Source: Lithospermum erythrorhizon (Eukaryota; Streptophyta; Magnoliopsida; Boraginales; Boraginaceae). From it: a DNA stretch of 64,000 bases. Both the position numbers and the translations under genes were made by a program. Shown here in pieces: positions 46,226 through 57,300 of this stretch. The stretch covers positions 62,001 through 126,000 of the forward strand of contig JADFUC010001145.1 in assembly GCA_019722365.1 (NCBI GenBank), given 5' to 3'. A model generated the notes under the pieces. The model was given only the letters and a program-made list of their open reading frames with translations. It was not told where the DNA came from and searched no databases. The first letter of the stretch is position 1, and every line of letters starts with the position of its first letter.

Positions 46226-48304
46226 TAATATATTAATTATTTTGAAATGATGGAAGTATTAAGTTGTGCTTTTTTATTAATTATCATAGCAAAAAATATT
46301 TTTACTTGAAAATAAATTGCAATATCAGTTTTTTTGTATCACGTTTTGTTTGAAGGGCTGCCAACTCCTTCACGTCTCCCACAACTAAACATTTTCCAGT
46401 TACGTCTTCTACTTGGCCATTAAACTTTTTAATTGAAAATCTAATTTTGCTAAGGCATTGTAGATCTCAGATAATTCAAGGTTGCGGTTCTCTATGACTC
46501 TATGAGGAGGTCTCATCAATCATCTCGAATGCTTCCTTGAGAGCACCAAATCCGGAGTCTATCTGGCCGAACTCAATATTCTTTGCTCACATTTGCTGAA
46601 ATCTATTGTAAAATCGATGCTTTTTCAGTATTACTTCTAAGTTTCTGTATCTTGTCATTTTAAATTATTTATGCTAATTTAATTTAATAGAACATGGGTT
46701 GTACACTAGTTCTGAAATGGCTTCATTGTTTTATTAATGCGTGTATGCTCTTGTCACGGTGGGAGACTAGAGGTATATATTTATATCCATAATGGCTGAG
46801 TTGTAGAAGATATAATAATGATGATAGCATGAATTAGAAATAGTATAAAGGTTTGTTTGTTGCCTGTAGTTGCTTCTAATTATTCTTTTCAATTTCTATT
46901 TGCCATTAGTTTTACAATTGTTTACAAAAAGACCGACATGTTATTAGAAGTGACAATTCCTTCTTTTCAAGCTTATTATGTTGTGTTATTTTATTATCAA
47001 ATATGTTTTATAACTAGATTTTTAAATATTTTCTTCTAGTGTGGACTTCATCTAGGTGAAGATTGGTAAGAGGTCATGATATAAAAAAGAAGCAGCTTCA
47101 AAATTGATGATGGTCTCATACGGGTATAATCTACAGCTTTTCAATTGGGTTTATGAATTTTTAGTGTTTTACCTATAATTTTTTTTTAATCATCAAAATA
47201 AAGCTATTAGAGAAAAATTGTTTATTCACTTAGTAAGTGGCTGGTGGCGGTAATCTAACGGTAAGGAATGTATGGATTGTCTTTCCTTTTAATTATCCCT
47301 TTTAGTAGGTTAATGATTCTCACTACGTTGGGCTTTTGATGGAAGAAGCAACAATATAGATGTGAGTATTTTGACGATGTAATATAACCTTATTATTGTG
47401 ATTATTTTAGTGATATGGAGTTTATTTATATTAACATGTTAATTTTTTTAACAGTGTTTTTTTACGAAAAGGAAATACAAGTATTTTCCTCGTTTTTCAT
47501 TTTTTGTGTTTAATATAGATGAGTTATGATAGATTGACATGGTTCTTCTACCAGTTAGCTCTTTAAATCTATTTTTTTTGTGAAACTGATTCGATATGCA
47601 AATTTTCAAGGTGAATATTTTTGTGTTTTTTTTTACTAAAATTTGGAATAATGGCAACGGGAAGGAAAAACACGATCAACTTCTAAATCATGTTTTTTAT
47701 CTTGTATATGTGATAAATGTGCATCTCGATTAACACAACTTCCACAAATGCACATTAGTATGATATAGTCAACTTCAACTAATGTTTTTAATGTTATTTA
47801 AATTTCGTTCCAGGATATTGCGAGTTGCGACTGTAGGTATTCTTCATGTCCTATATTGTGGTTTTGTTTTTATGGTAAAAGTTGAAGAGCGAGCAAAAGA
47901 GACTTGGGCCAAAATTCCCATAAATCAATGCAAGAGGTGAAGACAAGAATTTGTTGGAAGTCAAATTTGGTTCTCACAATCCATTGTCGAATATTCTCAA
48001 GAAACGGCAGAAGCTTAGTTGTTTATGGTGTCTCTTTATATGAATGATTATGAGATTGTTCGAGTTTTTTGCTGTTTCGAACTGTATTTGGTTTAGTAGT
48101 TTTTCCATCATCTCAAATTCATCATTAATAATCAATTGCAAGGTATATAAGATATGGGGAAAGATATGATCATTATGGCATGCTTTTTTGCATTAACTTG
48201 TATCGGGTAGGATTGCTAAATTTGTGTCATGCCTCGGACATAATTCTATATTCATTTGTCTCCATCCCGTCATTATTTGTTGTATTGTTAGTCTTGAATA
48301 GAAA
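46226..48304. other. Intergenic / possible transposon interior
   Basis: AT-rich, no gene model supported. A minus-strand coding-like fragment at 46500-46585 (IEFGQIDSGFGALKEAFEMI) may be a captured exon. The rest may be the interior of the CACTA element. Confidence 0.3.
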
Positions 48305-48375
48305 TGTGACGTGGCCAAGTAGTAAGGCAATGGTTTTGGCCTTGTTATTTGAAGGTTCGAATCCTTCCATCCCAA
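48305..48375 (+). pseudogene. trnQ-UUG: Plastid-derived trnQ-UUG fragment (nuclear plastid DNA)
   Basis: A 71-nt tRNA-like segment. GACGTGGCCAAGTAGTAAGG and GAAGGTTCGAATCCTTCC closely follow the chloroplast trnQ-UUG D-arm and T-arm. The UUG anticodon is still present in GGTTTTGGCC, but the acceptor and anticodon stems are mutated. I recognise it as an insertion of plastid DNA into the nucleus; flanking psbK/rps16 spacer sequence was not confirmed. Confidence 0.75.
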
Positions 48376-48895
48376 AGCATATCCAATCTAAAAAATGTAA
48401 TCGAAGTCTTGAATAAGTATTTTTTACTCAAATCAAAGTAAGCTTTTGTATGTTGGTTGATGTCAATACTAATGATATAATAACGAGTTAGTTTAAATTA
48501 TTAATTAGTTTCGTATTTAGAGAACAACCGTCAGCTAGTATTACTGTATAAGATATCATTTAAAATGTAGTAATATGCTATTTAAAACCTCCCTAATATT
48601 CTCATTAAAAGAACAAAAAACACACATTTTGCATTTAGTTATGTGAGAGACTCTGAAGGCCATGCAGTTTTCTTGATCTTTCTTCCCATTTTAATACGAG
48701 TGGTGAAATGAAGATGTATTCCTATGTATTGTCAATTGAACAGAAGCATGGCCGGTTGTAGGGTATGGCGGGTTGTACTATGCCTTGACATTTTAAAAGT
48801 TCAAAATATATTTTTGATATCATTAAATTTGTTTAAAAAAAATATTTTTCTAATATTTTGAATATAATTTTTCATTTTACATTGAAAATTTGTTA

Positions 48896-49121
48896 CTCCC
48901 TCCGTCCCTAAAAGATTTGTCACATTTTGATTTTTTAATAGTTGAATTTTGATCGTAGATATTTTTGTTTGTGTTTTATAATATTTTATGAAAAATATAT
49001 CAATAAAAAATATATTTCAAATTTTTTTCATTAATATATTTTTTATCGGAAATATTATCTGTATGAAATAATATTTATGGCAATTGAATATTAAAAAGTC
49101 GAAAATGTGATAAATTGAGCA
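48896..49121. mobile_element. Stowaway MITE remnant
   Basis: The left terminus CTCCCTCCGTCCCTAAAAGA after a TA is a textbook Stowaway end. The right end is degraded (GAGCACGGATAT). The interior ATTTTTGTTTGTGTTTTATA is shared with other MITEs in the window. Confidence 0.65.
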
Positions 49122-49256
49122 CGGATATTTAAACAATCGCCTCAAAAATTGAAAATGCAGGTTAAAAATTATAAAAAATGTATATTATTAGGGTTTTTTC
49201 TTTTCAATTTCACATTTGAACAGAATTACTATAAACATATAACTGGAAGGCGAAAC
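49122..49256. other. AT-rich spacer
   Basis: No feature seen. Confidence 0.3.
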
Positions 49257-49440
49257 CATTGAAATACATAGAAGCAAAGAGCAACAGATGTGGCACTATC
49301 TGCGTTAGGTAGGCAGGCCACGAGAGGGGCGTTTTATTTGGGCCATCAAATGTTATTATTAGTACCCTGTACCCTACATCTCCAATTTAATTCAACAATG
49401 CCAAAAATTCAATAATTAGTGCTTATTGGCCTAGGCGATG
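49257..49440 (+). repeat. Distal upstream block shared with 44340-44540
   Basis: Contains AGCAAAGAGCAACAGATGTG, GCACTATCTGCGT, TTTTATTTGGG and TTCAATAATTAGTGC in the same order as the block upstream of the gene at 44952. Confidence 0.7.
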
Positions 49441-50250
49441 GAGGCAAGGTTATGAATATGGTGTAAATGGTGTAATTTTTTTTTCCCCTTTATTCTTGAA
49501 AATTTTTTAATACATACGTGTACAAATATACTTTAAAAAAATTTATGAGCAAAAATGATAAGCAAATATCTTTCTAACGTTGATAAATTTGTATATTTTT
49601 ATCACAATCTGAATGTCTCCGTATGAGTATTCGCCATAATGCTACAGACAGCGTTATGAATTTTTATATTGGTCGGCGTTAATTGACCCGATTAATGATG
49701 GTCAACCCCGACCAACTCGATGATAAATGGTATTTATGAAAATTCGCATGTATTGGTGTTTCTTAGCATGATTTTTTCGATGTGGGAGATTAAATAAATG
49801 TAAATAAAATCTAATTAAAAAAACATTTTTAAATCAAATTTTTTATTACGATATTGACTTTTACTATCTTTAATACTCCCGTCATCCTTAATTTTTCGGG
49901 ATTTTTATTTTTTACATATTTTAAGTCATTCGTTTTCTATCTTGCATTCAAATTCTCTTGTTCGGTAATTTTTTATAAATGAGACTTAGTTTAGAAATGT
50001 CCAAAAAGAAAAAACATTCATAAGAATTAGAAATAAAGGAAGTGATTTTTAATATATTTTCTATAGCCTAATAGGATTCATAATATCCTAATTATCTCAA
50101 CATGACATGATTCGGTCTCGTCGGCCTAAAATGTGACCAGAAATTCCAAGGCTAAGGCTATGCCCACTCTGCCATCACATATTTTCACATGCATCATCAC
50201 ATTGACAAGAGAAGATATTTCCTATCTTGTATCCACCATGTCATTCCTCA
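49441..50250. other. Upstream flank of the last DUF241 gene
   Basis: AT-rich. A possible MITE occurs around 49874-50045 (left end CTCCCGTCATCCTTAATTTT). Otherwise nothing is supported. Confidence 0.3.
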
Positions 50251-50260
50251 GTATATATAG
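50251..50260 (+). promoter_or_regulatory. TATA box of the DUF241 gene at 50312
   Basis: GTATATATAG about 55 bp before the start codon, spacing like the other cluster members. Confidence 0.55.
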
Positions 50261-50311
50261 CAAGGTCTACATCTTCTTTCATCACACACCAAAAAAACAA
50301 TAAAATTATCA

Positions 50312-51127
50312 ATGGCTAGTTTCTCAAAGAAATCAATTCGATCAATTAGTTTGCCATGCAGATCACATCCAACCACCATTAAAATTGAAGAGGAACTAAA
50401 CAAGCTTAGAGCTTCATCAACCACTGTGACAATCTTTGAAAATCTACGTGGTTTGATGGAGTTGTACAAGTGCATGAATGAGGTTCTCAACATGCCTCAA
50501 ACCATCCAAGCTCTCTCCAAATATCAAGCTGAGAAATGGGTTGATGAGCTTTTGGAAGGTCCATTGAAGCTTCTTGACATTTGTGCTATCTCAAGAGATG
50601 TTGTCTCACAAGTCAAGGAAAATGTGAGAAATCTTCAATCATCTTTAAGAAGAAGAAGAGGTGACTCAAGCATTGAATCAAGTATCACAAAGTACACAGC
50701 CTTCAGGAGAAGGATGAAGAAGGATGCCAAGAAATCGATTGCGACTCTAAAGCAAATGGATCAAGCCATGGAGGGCTCAATCTTAGAAGTTGATCAACAT
50801 GTTTCAGCTGTGATTAGAGTGCTACGAGAAGTTAATGCAATGACTAGTTCAATTTTCCAATCCATAGTGAGGTTTTTATCAGAATCAAAGAAGCAGACCA
50901 AATGGTCAATTTCAAGATTGGTGAACAAAGGGGAAGACCAACAAGAAAATGAACTAGAGAGCATTGATAATGCACTAAGATTATGTGGAGCAGAAGGTGT
51001 TCAATCTGTCCAAAACAGATTGGAAAATATTGAGAGTCAATTTCAAATAATTGAGACAGAATTTGAGGATATCTTTAGGTGCTTGATCAAATCAAGAACC
51101 TTCCTCCTCAACATTTTCTCATGCTGA
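50312..51127 (+). CDS. DUF241 protein (271 aa), last cluster member
   Basis: Single exon. Begins MASFSKKSIRSISLPCRSHP; then LRGLMELYKCMNEVLNMPQT, EGPLKLLDICAISRDVVSQV, KENVRNLQSSLRRRRGDSSI, FRRRMKKDAKKSIATLKQMD, and a diverged C-terminus (IETEFEDIFRCLIKSRTFLL). Slightly shorter because the KGRVACEGQQ-type block is trimmed to NKGEDQQENE. It is more distant from the core quartet and lacks the 3' hairpin element. DUF241 family, function unknown. A TATA box is at 50251-50260. Confidence 0.92.
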   Translation: MASFSKKSIRSISLPCRSHPTTIKIEEELNKLRASSTTVTIFENLRGLMELYKCMNEVLNMPQTIQALSKYQAEKWVDELLEGPLKLLDICAISRDVVSQVKENVRNLQSSLRRRRGDSSIESSITKYTAFRRRMKKDAKKSIATLKQMDQAMEGSILEVDQHVSAVIRVLREVNAMTSSIFQSIVRFLSESKKQTKWSISRLVNKGEDQQENELESIDNALRLCGAEGVQSVQNRLENIESQFQIIETEFEDIFRCLIKSRTFLLNIFSC

Positions 51128-52121
51128 TGTAGTATATATGTACATGTATAACGAAAAATTTGTAGATTGTATAAAAAAAACAGAGCATAATTGTGCTGTT
51201 TATTCTCAAATTATTGTTTGCATAATGGCATTAATATTTGATAATCCCTTGAACACTTTGCGGATTGATTTCTACTTCTAAATACTACGGAGTACCATAA
51301 GTCCATAACATCCCAGTAAGTCCATGAATTTGTAAAGGAAACTAATGTTATAAAAAAGATGCTTTATCAATTCACAATTGCAATCCTAATCAAGATATTA
51401 ATATATGAAGGAGAATGCTGACTCAATGAACAAGATATTCACAAGGTAATCATGTAACAATTGAAATGTTATACTTAAGAGATCATAAGCTTGTAAAGGA
51501 GAATTTCCGAGGTACTTGGTTCAATTTCGATCACATGTAGAGTAAGGTTGAGACTGAAACACAATTTTGACATTGAAGTATTGAACAACTTAGATCATCA
51601 ACAAATAGATGAAACTTTAACAACCATATACTTGAATTCCTTTAAGAAAAGACTTATCGACGAGGTTTGAACCCTCGACTGTTAACAACAAATAAGTAGA
51701 ACGAAACCCTCAAGGGGCGGAGTTGCGAGGGAGTGGTATGTCCCTTTCATCATATACCAGTAGAACCAACTACCAGGACCCCCACCAACATATCTTTCGT
51801 GAACAAACAATTGTGGAGCCATGTTTCAATAAATGAGAAACATATTATGTTTTGAAATTATGTTAGCAGATTCTGTGAGAAGTCATATCAGAAAACAAGA
51901 CCACTAGAACAAGTCACTCATCATACACATCTACATAAATTCATGTGAATTCCGATGGCTTAGAACAATCCACCAAATTTATGAGACCTACAACTAGCAA
52001 TTATTCCAGATTGATATCTTCTCGAAACCACGCCTTCTGTGGGTATCTGAGAAGCAACTCTGAAGTCATATCTGACGTCAGGTCGTCAGTCTGGCTTGGG
52101 AAAATTAGCATGATCTTTTAA
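51128..52121. other. Intergenic DNA
   Basis: On the minus strand GAGGGTTCAAACCTCG (near 51664-51679) resembles a tRNA T-arm / Pol III B box, but the A-box spacing does not fit a tRNA or the SINE family of this window. No gene is seen. Confidence 0.3.
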
Positions 52122-53707
52122 TTTTCAATTGTTGTTATACTCATTTTGTTGAGCATAGGTGGGAAAGTCGTCGGAACATTGGCAGCTTGCTACTACCTTA
52201 AGATTCCCTTAAATGAAGGAGTCCTAATATCTTTCTTAATGAACTTGAAAGGCCATGTTGATCTGGCAGCATTAACTGTTGCCAAAGAGAGCAATGTAAG
52301 TTACTATTCAGTCTCAAGATTGTTCTTTATTTGGTCATTTTTTATCTCATAGAATTGCAGCTATAAACTTCATATGTTCAATTTGCAGGTCATTTTCTCT
52401 AAAATATTCTATAGGTTAATGTTAATTGTGGTTGCATTTAATTCACTCATCTTTGGGGTGATCATAGCTTTCATGGTGAAACAAGAACCTGATATCTTCG
52501 GTTATAAGAATATACCTTTTGAATCTCAAACTCCAGACAGTGAACTGCGGATATTAGGTTGTCTTTATAATCCTCGGCCAGTGACAACAATGATCGGGCT
52601 AATTGCATCATCGAGAGGTTCAGAAAATGTCGCCATAACACCATATTGTATGCATCTAATTGAGCTCCCAGAGAAAAAGAATAGGAACAATTTAATGTAC
52701 CACCAAAAAGCAGAAGAAGAAGTTAGTGATGATGAAGACTATGGTGGAAACGATGTAGTGGAGATCAATGAGACGATTGATATGTTCAATGCAGAGACAA
52801 AACTGATGGTTCATCAAACCAAGGCCGTGGCACCGTTTTCAAAGATGTATGAGGATGTGTGTGATTATGCGGAGGATATAAGAGCATCTTTGATTATTCT
52901 CCCTTTTCATAAGCATCAAAGAATTGATGGCAAATTGGAAAGTGGGAAGGAAGGTGTAAGGATTACTAACCAAAAGGTCCTTCGCCACGCCAAATGTTCA
53001 GTGGCTATTCTTGTAGACAGAGGACTTACAGCAGGGCATTCCAATTCTTTAGGCTCGAATCCTTTAGGCTCTGGTTATTTGCAGCATACTGCAACTTTGT
53101 TCTTTGGTGGACCTGATGACCGGGAGGCGCTAGGATTTAGTAAACGTCTTGGCTTACACCACCACACAAACTTGACAATTATCAGGTTTCTACCAGTAAC
53201 AGAAAAGAAGCCACTTGTTGGGATTAGTATCACCCTTCAAGAGGACAATGTATTGACACCTGTATCAGACCGTGGGACGGAATATGAGAAGGACAATGCA
53301 GCTCTTAGTGATTTTTATAACAGGTAATTCAGAAATCATGTCCAAATAAATTTATAACCTCCTTTTTGTCCTTCTGATACTATAGCCTAAAAAATAAATG
53401 CTTAATATTTTGTGTAATGATCAGCTATGTAACATCTGGGAAAGTGGGATATGTTGAGAAGCATGTAGAGAATGGAGCAGAGACGGCATCTGCATTGAGG
53501 TTATGGCTTGAAATGTATTGGGTATAAGTAAGTTTGGAAGAATTAAGGAGGGGAGGAAGTTCACCTCTAACAAGTGGACTGAGTGACTGGGAAGAATGTC
53601 CTGAGCTTGGTACGGTAGGGGACTTTTTGGCTTCTGGTGAATTTGATAACGGTGGTTCCGTTTGCTTGTATAAATCATTGAGAACTATTTCTGATGACGA
53701 TCAATAG
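52122..53707 (+). pseudogene. 5'-truncated CHX-type cation/H+ exchanger (CPA2), probable pseudogene
   Basis: Three exons: about 52122-52295, 52389-53323, 53425-53707 (GT-AG introns). The first codes the last transmembrane helices (LLSIGGKVVGTLAACYYLKI, VLISFLMNLKGHVDLAALTV). The second covers a final membrane helix (MLIVVAFNSLIFGVIIAFMV) and the hydrophilic C-terminal regulatory domain of plant CHX proteins (LRILGCLYNPRPVTTMIGLI, DIRASLIILPFHKHQRIDGK). The third has SGLSDWEECPELGTVGDFLA. Roughly the first 330-370 residues with most of the ion-transport domain are missing, a stop (TAA, 52119) precedes the first exon, and an in-frame TAA interrupts exon 3 at 53525-53527. CHX proteins exchange K+/Na+ for H+ across endomembranes (family knowledge); this copy should be non-functional as a transporter. 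Confidence 0.85.
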
Positions 53708-54770
53708 CCGTGGAATAAACATATGAAAGCTTCCATTTAGTAAGCATGGAAAGTTGCATCTAAACAAGAGAGGAATGGTCGTCTTGTAAGAAGAAGAAGG
53801 TCTCCTCACAAATGTCAGTGTCTGCATCATGCAAGGAGACCAAATCCCCACCCGTTGGCCCTTCAACCCCGGCAAGGTATCAGACTATGCCTGGAACCTT
53901 GAATTCGCCGTGGAAGCTATACATACACAAGTCCCATTATTTAAAATCAATAAGTCCATGTGGTAAGATAGAATTATGGAGCCTCGTCATATGTTCATGT
54001 CTCTCAACTGACAGAGACAATACTTTTTCTTGTACCGTTTGCTGACAGATGCAGGTTAGGATATATGGTAATTGTCCCAGTAGATAAATTTATTCTACAA
54101 CTCTTTATCCACTCTCTTTGTTCTTGTTTTGCTATCTGAATCGTTGTTGGAAATTAGTTTGCATCACTTGTTATTACTATATCCCATACTTGTGAATATC
54201 ATTTTTGGAGTTTATTTCTTATAAACGGTTAAAAGCATTAGAATTCTTCTGTTATCGTTAAACGTTAAATGACTTGGAGACGGGGAGGCGTAAGTGGATT
54301 AATAAGGTTAGATTACAATTGTTTATGTATTTTTCTTTGATAGGAGTTCGTTTGTAAATGGGATGCATATTAGTTGATTGCATTATGGAATGGAATTCAA
54401 TTTTTATTTAATGTATATGTCTTCCTAATTCAAGTGTATCCGTAGTAATTCAATCATGGATTTAAATATTAAAAAAAGAACATCAAACAAAATAACGCAC
54501 TAAAAAGTCAAATTAGATGTCACAACCTTTTTCAAATTAGAAGGAAGCTACATAATTGATAATTATTACCCTAAGTAGAAATATTGGACAAAACAACACC
54601 AAAGTAAATGTTAGTGATAAAAGTGAAAACCAACAAAAATGTCGAAATCATTCCGAAAAATTATTAGTCTCAAGAAGGATAATATGAATCAAACTATGAC
54701 CACCTGGCAGCGAGTGAGCATTAGAAAATTTGAAACTTTACAATCAAGATTTACCAAACTTTAAAATAGT
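53708..54770. other. 3' flank of the CHX relic
   Basis: The 53708-54060 part has non-repetitive sequence that may be old 3' UTR. The rest is AT-rich with nothing supported. Confidence 0.35.
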
Positions 54771-54775
54771 CAAAA

Positions 54776-55130
54776 TGTTAATTTGAATCAATTATTGCGC
54801 CGCTAATAAATAGTAAATATGTTAAAAATACTATCCATCAAAATAGTTTCATCAAATATAAAAAAGATAATATATCTAAATTATTAATTAAAAAGTCCAA
54901 CCATCAAAAGTTTAAAGTTGACCCTCATTTGGAGGAAATGAAAAATCGATAGTTAAAGAAATGTTAATTTGAATCAAATTATTACTTTATACATATATCA
55001 ATAGTTAAATATGTTAAAAATACTATCCATCAAATATAAAAAAATAATATATCTAAATTACTAATTAAAAAGTCAACCATTCAAAATTTAAAGTCCAACC
55101 AATTTAAAAATTTAAAGTTCACCATCTTTG
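54776..55130 (+). repeat. Tandem duplication (period 185 bp)
   Basis: Two copies beginning ATGTTAATTTGAATCAA (54776 and 54961). Each runs through AATATGTTAAAAATACTATC, CATCAAATATAAAAAA and TATATCTAAATTA to CAAAATTTAAAGT-like ends. Confidence 0.75.
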
Positions 55131-56044
55131 GCAATTCTATTATCCACAAGAAGTTAAAAGAAATGAAAAGATCGATGTCATATACAATACTATATATGGA
55201 GATGAGTGTACAATAAAAGAAATTCAATATACATATGGAAAAACCTAAATAATACTCATAATCAAATTTATCCTATTACCTGTTTTTGGCAATATGAGCA
55301 CATACATAATAACCTTGTTCATTTTACTTACTTCCTGTAGCTGAACAAAGAAATAAAACTAAGATATTGACACGGCTCAATCAGATCAATAAAATAACAT
55401 TATCAACATAAAATCAAAAGATTATTATTGCAAGTTATTATTATCTGAATGAACCAGGCCAATACCAAAGTTACTATTTCATGTATAAGAACATTGAAAT
55501 AATTTTTTCGTTCCGATAACTTTGATCACTGAAGGAGACTGAAATGTTATGATGATTTTATAACTTCGACATGGCAGCTGGGGAGGTTATATAGAGGAGG
55601 ATGAGATAAATCATAAGAGGGGAGGGGAACATAATATAGGCATTGGTAGAGTTTATGAGGAATCAAGGGGGTCGCTCGTGTTAACAATTCATGTACATGA
55701 AGTAGATTATTTGATTACTCGGTTCGTTAAATTGGTATTAAATTGTGCTCTTTTAAAGTTCAAATTGAATCCAATTAATAAGTCTTCAATTGAAACTCAG
55801 TTGAATTAAATCTTAATTCACTCAACAAACTAGATTTTATTCTGTTTCGAATCAATTTGGTTTTATATCAATTTTACTTGGGGGTTTCGGTTTTATTCCG
55901 AATCGATTTGGGATCTAGTTCGATTCAATTCATATACTTGCAGTCATTTAGGAGGTTAAGTGCGATGTGGTACGATAAGTGTGGCGAGTTCTTCGTCCTA
56001 ATGAAAAGTGGCGGCGTTGCGTGATAGTCATAGATAGTAATATC
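55131..56044. other. Intergenic DNA
   Basis: No gene. From 55700 to 55930 there are short TTC/AATT-rich imperfect repeats (AATTCAATT, CGAATCGATTTGG types). Confidence 0.3.
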
Positions 56045-57300
56045 ACGGTCGTGTTTGGTTCTAAATTAGCGTGTCGTTATAATTTGCGGTTTTTTTTTTT
56101 TTTTGGGGTCAAAATATAATTTTGAAGAGTTTTGTTTGTTGTAAGTTACTTGTCGTTGAAATGGTCCACATGATAGTGTACAAATAATACTCATTTAATT
56201 ACTAACACTTTAATATTAATTGCTGTTGTAATATTTAAAAAATATATAGTTAAGATTTTGAGTATATATTAAAATTAGATATTTCAAGATAATTAATATA
56301 ATGTTAATTTGAAATATTTTAATATATATTAACTTTGAGGTAAATTAAGCATATTTAATTATAAGTTATTATCCTCTATATTTAGATAATTAATATAACA
56401 TATTAATTTAAATATTTTAATATATACTTTGAGTAAAATTAATATATTATAAGTTTATTATCCTCTATATTTATTATAGAAATATTCAACAATTTTTTAC
56501 TATACGTTAAATATAAATCATATAATTAAAAGTACATTATATAATATTAATATATATTTAATGTAACCTATATAAAAAATGAGAACCACGTGTATATTAA
56601 CAAAATCACATCATTCTATAATAAATATTTAATAAATATTTACTTATTGGAATATATTTCAAAATAAATATTGAGAGATAACAAACTCATAATAAAACAT
56701 ATTAATGTTATTCAAAGTTAATATTTTTAAAAATAATATTATATTAATTATCTTAAAATATTAAGTACAGCCTATATATATATATATCTTAAAATCTTAA
56801 TCTAGAGATATTTTTTCAAATATTAAAAGGTAATTAATATTAAGGTGTTAGCTAGGGACCAAATGAGAATCACGTGTACACTAACAAAATCACATCATTC
56901 TATAATAAATATTTAATGTAAACATTCTTTTATTGAATATTTCATAATAAATATTGAGGATAACAAACTCATAATAAAATATATTAATTCTATTCAAAGT
57001 TTATATATTAAAATATTTCAAAATAATATTATCTTAATTATCTTAAAATATTAAATTTTAATATATACCTTAAAATCTTAATCTAGAGATATTTTTCAAA
57101 TATTACAAATTAAAGTAATTATATTAAAGTGTTAGGGGCCAAATGAGAACCATTTGTACACTAAGAGGGACCATTTCTGCAATGTTACAACTTACAACAC
57201 ACAAAACTCTTCAAAATTATATTTTCACCCCAAAAATGCTCAAAACTGTTAAATTATAATGACACAGTTAATTTAGAGACTAAATGCCCACCCCGTATAC
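56045..57300. mobile_element. Foldback / long-TIR non-autonomous transposon (1.26 kb)
   Basis: The left end (about 56045-56220) and the reverse complement of the right end (57300-57125) match over about 170 bp. Shared blocks include TCTAAATTA, GTCATTATAATTT (left copy GTCGTTATAATTT), AAAATATAATTTTGAAGAGT, TTGTAAGTT and CTAACACTTTAATAT. AATATC flanks both sides (56039-56044 and 57301-57306). The interior is AT-rich and non-coding. Long inverted repeats suggest a Mutator-like MITE or foldback element; the superfamily is uncertain because the 9-bp duplication expected for Mutator is not seen. Confidence 0.75.
56578..57150 (+). repeat. 285-bp direct duplication inside the foldback element
   Basis: Copy 1 (about 56578-56862) and copy 2 (about 56863-57150). 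Both start AATGAGAA(C/T)CACGTGTA, share CAAAATCACATCATTCTATA, AACAAACTCATAATAAAA and CTTAAAATCTTAATCTAGAG, and end at GTGTTAG..GGG.CCAAATGAGAA. Confidence 0.85.

Noticed and set aside
51650..51790. tRNA- or SINE-like signal (B-box-like GGTTCAAACC on the minus strand)
   Set aside because: The A-box-like sequence is about 90 bp away and no target duplication or body shared with the SINE family was found.
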